Origin: Gemmobacter aquarius
GTDB taxonomy: Bacteria; Pseudomonadota; Alphaproteobacteria; Rhodobacterales; Rhodobacteraceae
Length of the DNA: 64,000 bases
Direction of reading: 5' to 3'
Assembly (NCBI RefSeq): GCF_003060865.1
Contig: NZ_CP028918.1
Coordinates: forward strand, 3,630,577 to 3,694,576
Every line of letters starts with the position of its first letter. Within the stretch, counting starts at the first letter, position 1. The notes below the pieces were generated by a model, which worked only from the letters and a program-made list of their open reading frames with translations, was not told where the DNA came from and searched no databases. Of the stretch, positions 63,075 to 64,000 are shown piece by piece. Position numbers and translations under genes: made by a program.

Positions 63075-63356
63075 ATGGCAAATACCGCCCAGTCCAAAAA
63101 GCGCGCCCGTCAGTCCGAAACGCGCTACGCGATCAACAAAGCCCGCCGCTCGCGCATCCGCACCTTCCTTCGCAAGGTCGAAGAAGCGCTCGCTTCCGGC
63201 GATCAGGCCGTTGCGGCCGAAGCCCTGAAGAACGCACAGCCCGAACTGCAGCGCGGTGTGTCCAAGGGCGTGCTGCACGCCAACACCGTTTCGCGCAAGA
63301 TCTCGCGCCTCGCGCATCGCGTGAAGGTTCTGGCGACGGCGACTCCGTCTGCCTGA
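63075..63356 (+). CDS. rpsT: 30S ribosomal protein S20
   Basis: A 93-residue basic helical protein: [38 protein letters not shown] and the C-terminal [20 protein letters not shown] are typical of S20, which binds 16S rRNA early in assembly. It has its own 160-nt leader, in which S20 autoregulation is possible, and a terminator follows. Confidence 0.97.
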   Translation: MANTAQSKKRARQSETRYAINKARRSRIRTFLRKVEEALASGDQAVAAEALKNAQPELQRGVSKGVLHANTVSRKISRLAHRVKVLATATPSA

Positions 63357-63383
63357 TCCGGCCATCCGGCCAAAAGAATCGGC

Positions 63384-63415
63384 AGGGCGCATCCCGCAAG
63401 GGCTGCGCCCTTTTC
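63384..63415 (+). terminator. Rho-independent terminator of rpsT
   Basis: The 8-bp stem AGGGCGCA / TGCGCCCT, with a loop containing a smaller CCCGCAAGGG element, is followed by TTTT. It lies 27 nt after the rpsT stop. Confidence 0.85.
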
Positions 63416-63934
63416 CGTTTCGCCGGCCCGCCGCCGTTTAGGCGATTCCGGTGCGGTTCCGCCTTGTCCGCCTCGCTAGCTATCGGGGTCGAGTGGCGCT
63501 TTTGCACAGGGGTTTGGATTCGGTCGCAGCAACCTTCTGTCAAGCGCGAAGATCGGTTGCGGACGGGTTCACGGGCTTGCTACCGTTACCCTGCGATTCA
63601 CTTCGTCTTGGGGGACATAACGGGGTCGCAGACTGGATTTTTCAGGTTCGCCAAGCTGCCAAGCCGTGTCAGACCTGAAAAAAACTGTGTGCGATCAACC
63701 GGTTGTGCTGTCTGCTAACGTTTGCAGAACACATAGCCGCATCGGTCGGATCTGGCGCGAGCCGATTCCCGACCGGTCTGGAAATGCCCGGCTTTGCTGC
63801 CGGTAGCCGCGCGTTCGGGTTTGCTTCTTTGCGAGGCATGCCAGAGCGCAGGACACCAGTCGTATTGCCTTTCGGTGCCCTGTGCCCCGATGTCCGATCC
63901 GAAGTGCCGCGCTGTGAGGTGTGTGGGTGGTGAA
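63416..63934. other. Non-coding interval right of rpsT
   Basis: About 520 nt without a convincing gene. Short open frames at 63703-63933 (plus) and 63669-63971 (minus) have no recognisable protein pattern. Only one sequence close to a DnaA box was found, TTTTGCACA near 63499 (8 of 9 to TTATNCACA), and no cluster of them. Gene order to the left suggests that dnaA may be close. Confidence 0.6.
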
Positions 63935-63980
63935 AACAACAAAAGAGGCGCAGGGGAGGTCCCCGTTTCAAAAGCGCCTC
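63935..63980 (-). terminator. Leftward Rho-independent terminator at the window edge
   Basis: On the minus strand the stem GAGGCGC / GCGCCTC (63974-63980 and 63945-63951), with an inner GGGG/CCCC pairing, is followed by TTTTGTTGTTTT. It should end a leftward transcript from a gene beyond the right edge of the window. Confidence 0.8.
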
Positions 63981-64000
63981 ATCGGACGGGTCAGAAAACT

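Noticed and set aside
63703..63933. Possible small gene in the right-hand non-coding interval
   Set aside because: There is no ribosome site, no recognisable pattern, and an overlapping minus-strand frame of equal quality.
63416..64000. Chromosomal origin with a DnaA-box cluster
   Set aside because: Only a single 8-of-9 match (near 63499) was found and no AT-rich unwinding region, so an origin is not supported here.
1..64000. tRNA, rRNA, CRISPR arrays, transposases, integrases, prophage genes
   Set aside because: I looked in all intergenic gaps and at protein motifs and found none; no region shows clear foreign base composition.

Overview
The window looks like chromosomal DNA from a member of the Rhodobacteraceae (Alphaproteobacteria). 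It is GC-rich, coding density is very high with many 1-4 nt gene overlaps, it carries the alphaproteobacterial flagellar regulators FlbT and FlaF, and its right end has the ubiB-ubiE / mutM / enoyl-CoA hydratase / rpsT neighbourhood that in this group usually lies close to dnaA. No tRNA, rRNA, CRISPR array, transposase or phage gene was seen.

Layout. 1-5.2 kb: end of a CCA-adding enzyme gene, a coupled pair of half-size ABC exporters and an RNA m5U-type methyltransferase. 5.2-7.5 kb: an envelope group, with a lipoprotein L,D-transpeptidase, a CAP-domain lipoprotein, a Tat-type L,D-transpeptidase and a 59-residue secreted/membrane peptide. 7.5-12.7 kb: ferrochelatase and an NDUFAF5-like methyltransferase leftward; comF, grxC, a nitrilase-family amidase, a MarR regulator and a YihY/BrkB membrane protein rightward. 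12.7-18.1 kb: tamA-tamB. 18.1-26.8 kb: a complete xylose locus, with a divergent ROK repressor (XylR-like), xylFHG transporter, xylB, xylA and a YghZ-type aldo/keto reductase. 26.9-58.0 kb: a large flagellar island encoding hook, filament, rod, rings, export gate, export ATPase, stators and regulators. 58.0-63.4 kb: a phosphotransferase, ubiB, ubiE, mutM, an enoyl-CoA hydratase and rpsT. The last 0.6 kb is non-coding and ends in a leftward terminator.

The flagellar island is arranged as several blocks that face each other. Candidate CtrA-type boxes (TTAA-N7-TTAA, allowing one or two mismatches) sit in the gaps before the first gene, before flgE, between fliF and fliL, between flgB and fliI, and upstream of fliC. 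This suggests one regulator for the whole island. fliG, fliM and fliO are not in the window.

The most striking result is that three flagellar genes (motB, fliF and a DUF1217 gene) are each broken by one missing base in a six-base G/C run where seven would restore the frame. The downstream frames stay family-like, and two of the genes still have stop/start coupling that fits the intact versions. This is either sequencing or assembly error, or recent loss or switching of motility. Raw reads would settle it. A second lead is an undescribed protein at the start of the island (26954-27865) that reads as four tandem domains resembling the ribosomal L7/L12 C-terminal fold.
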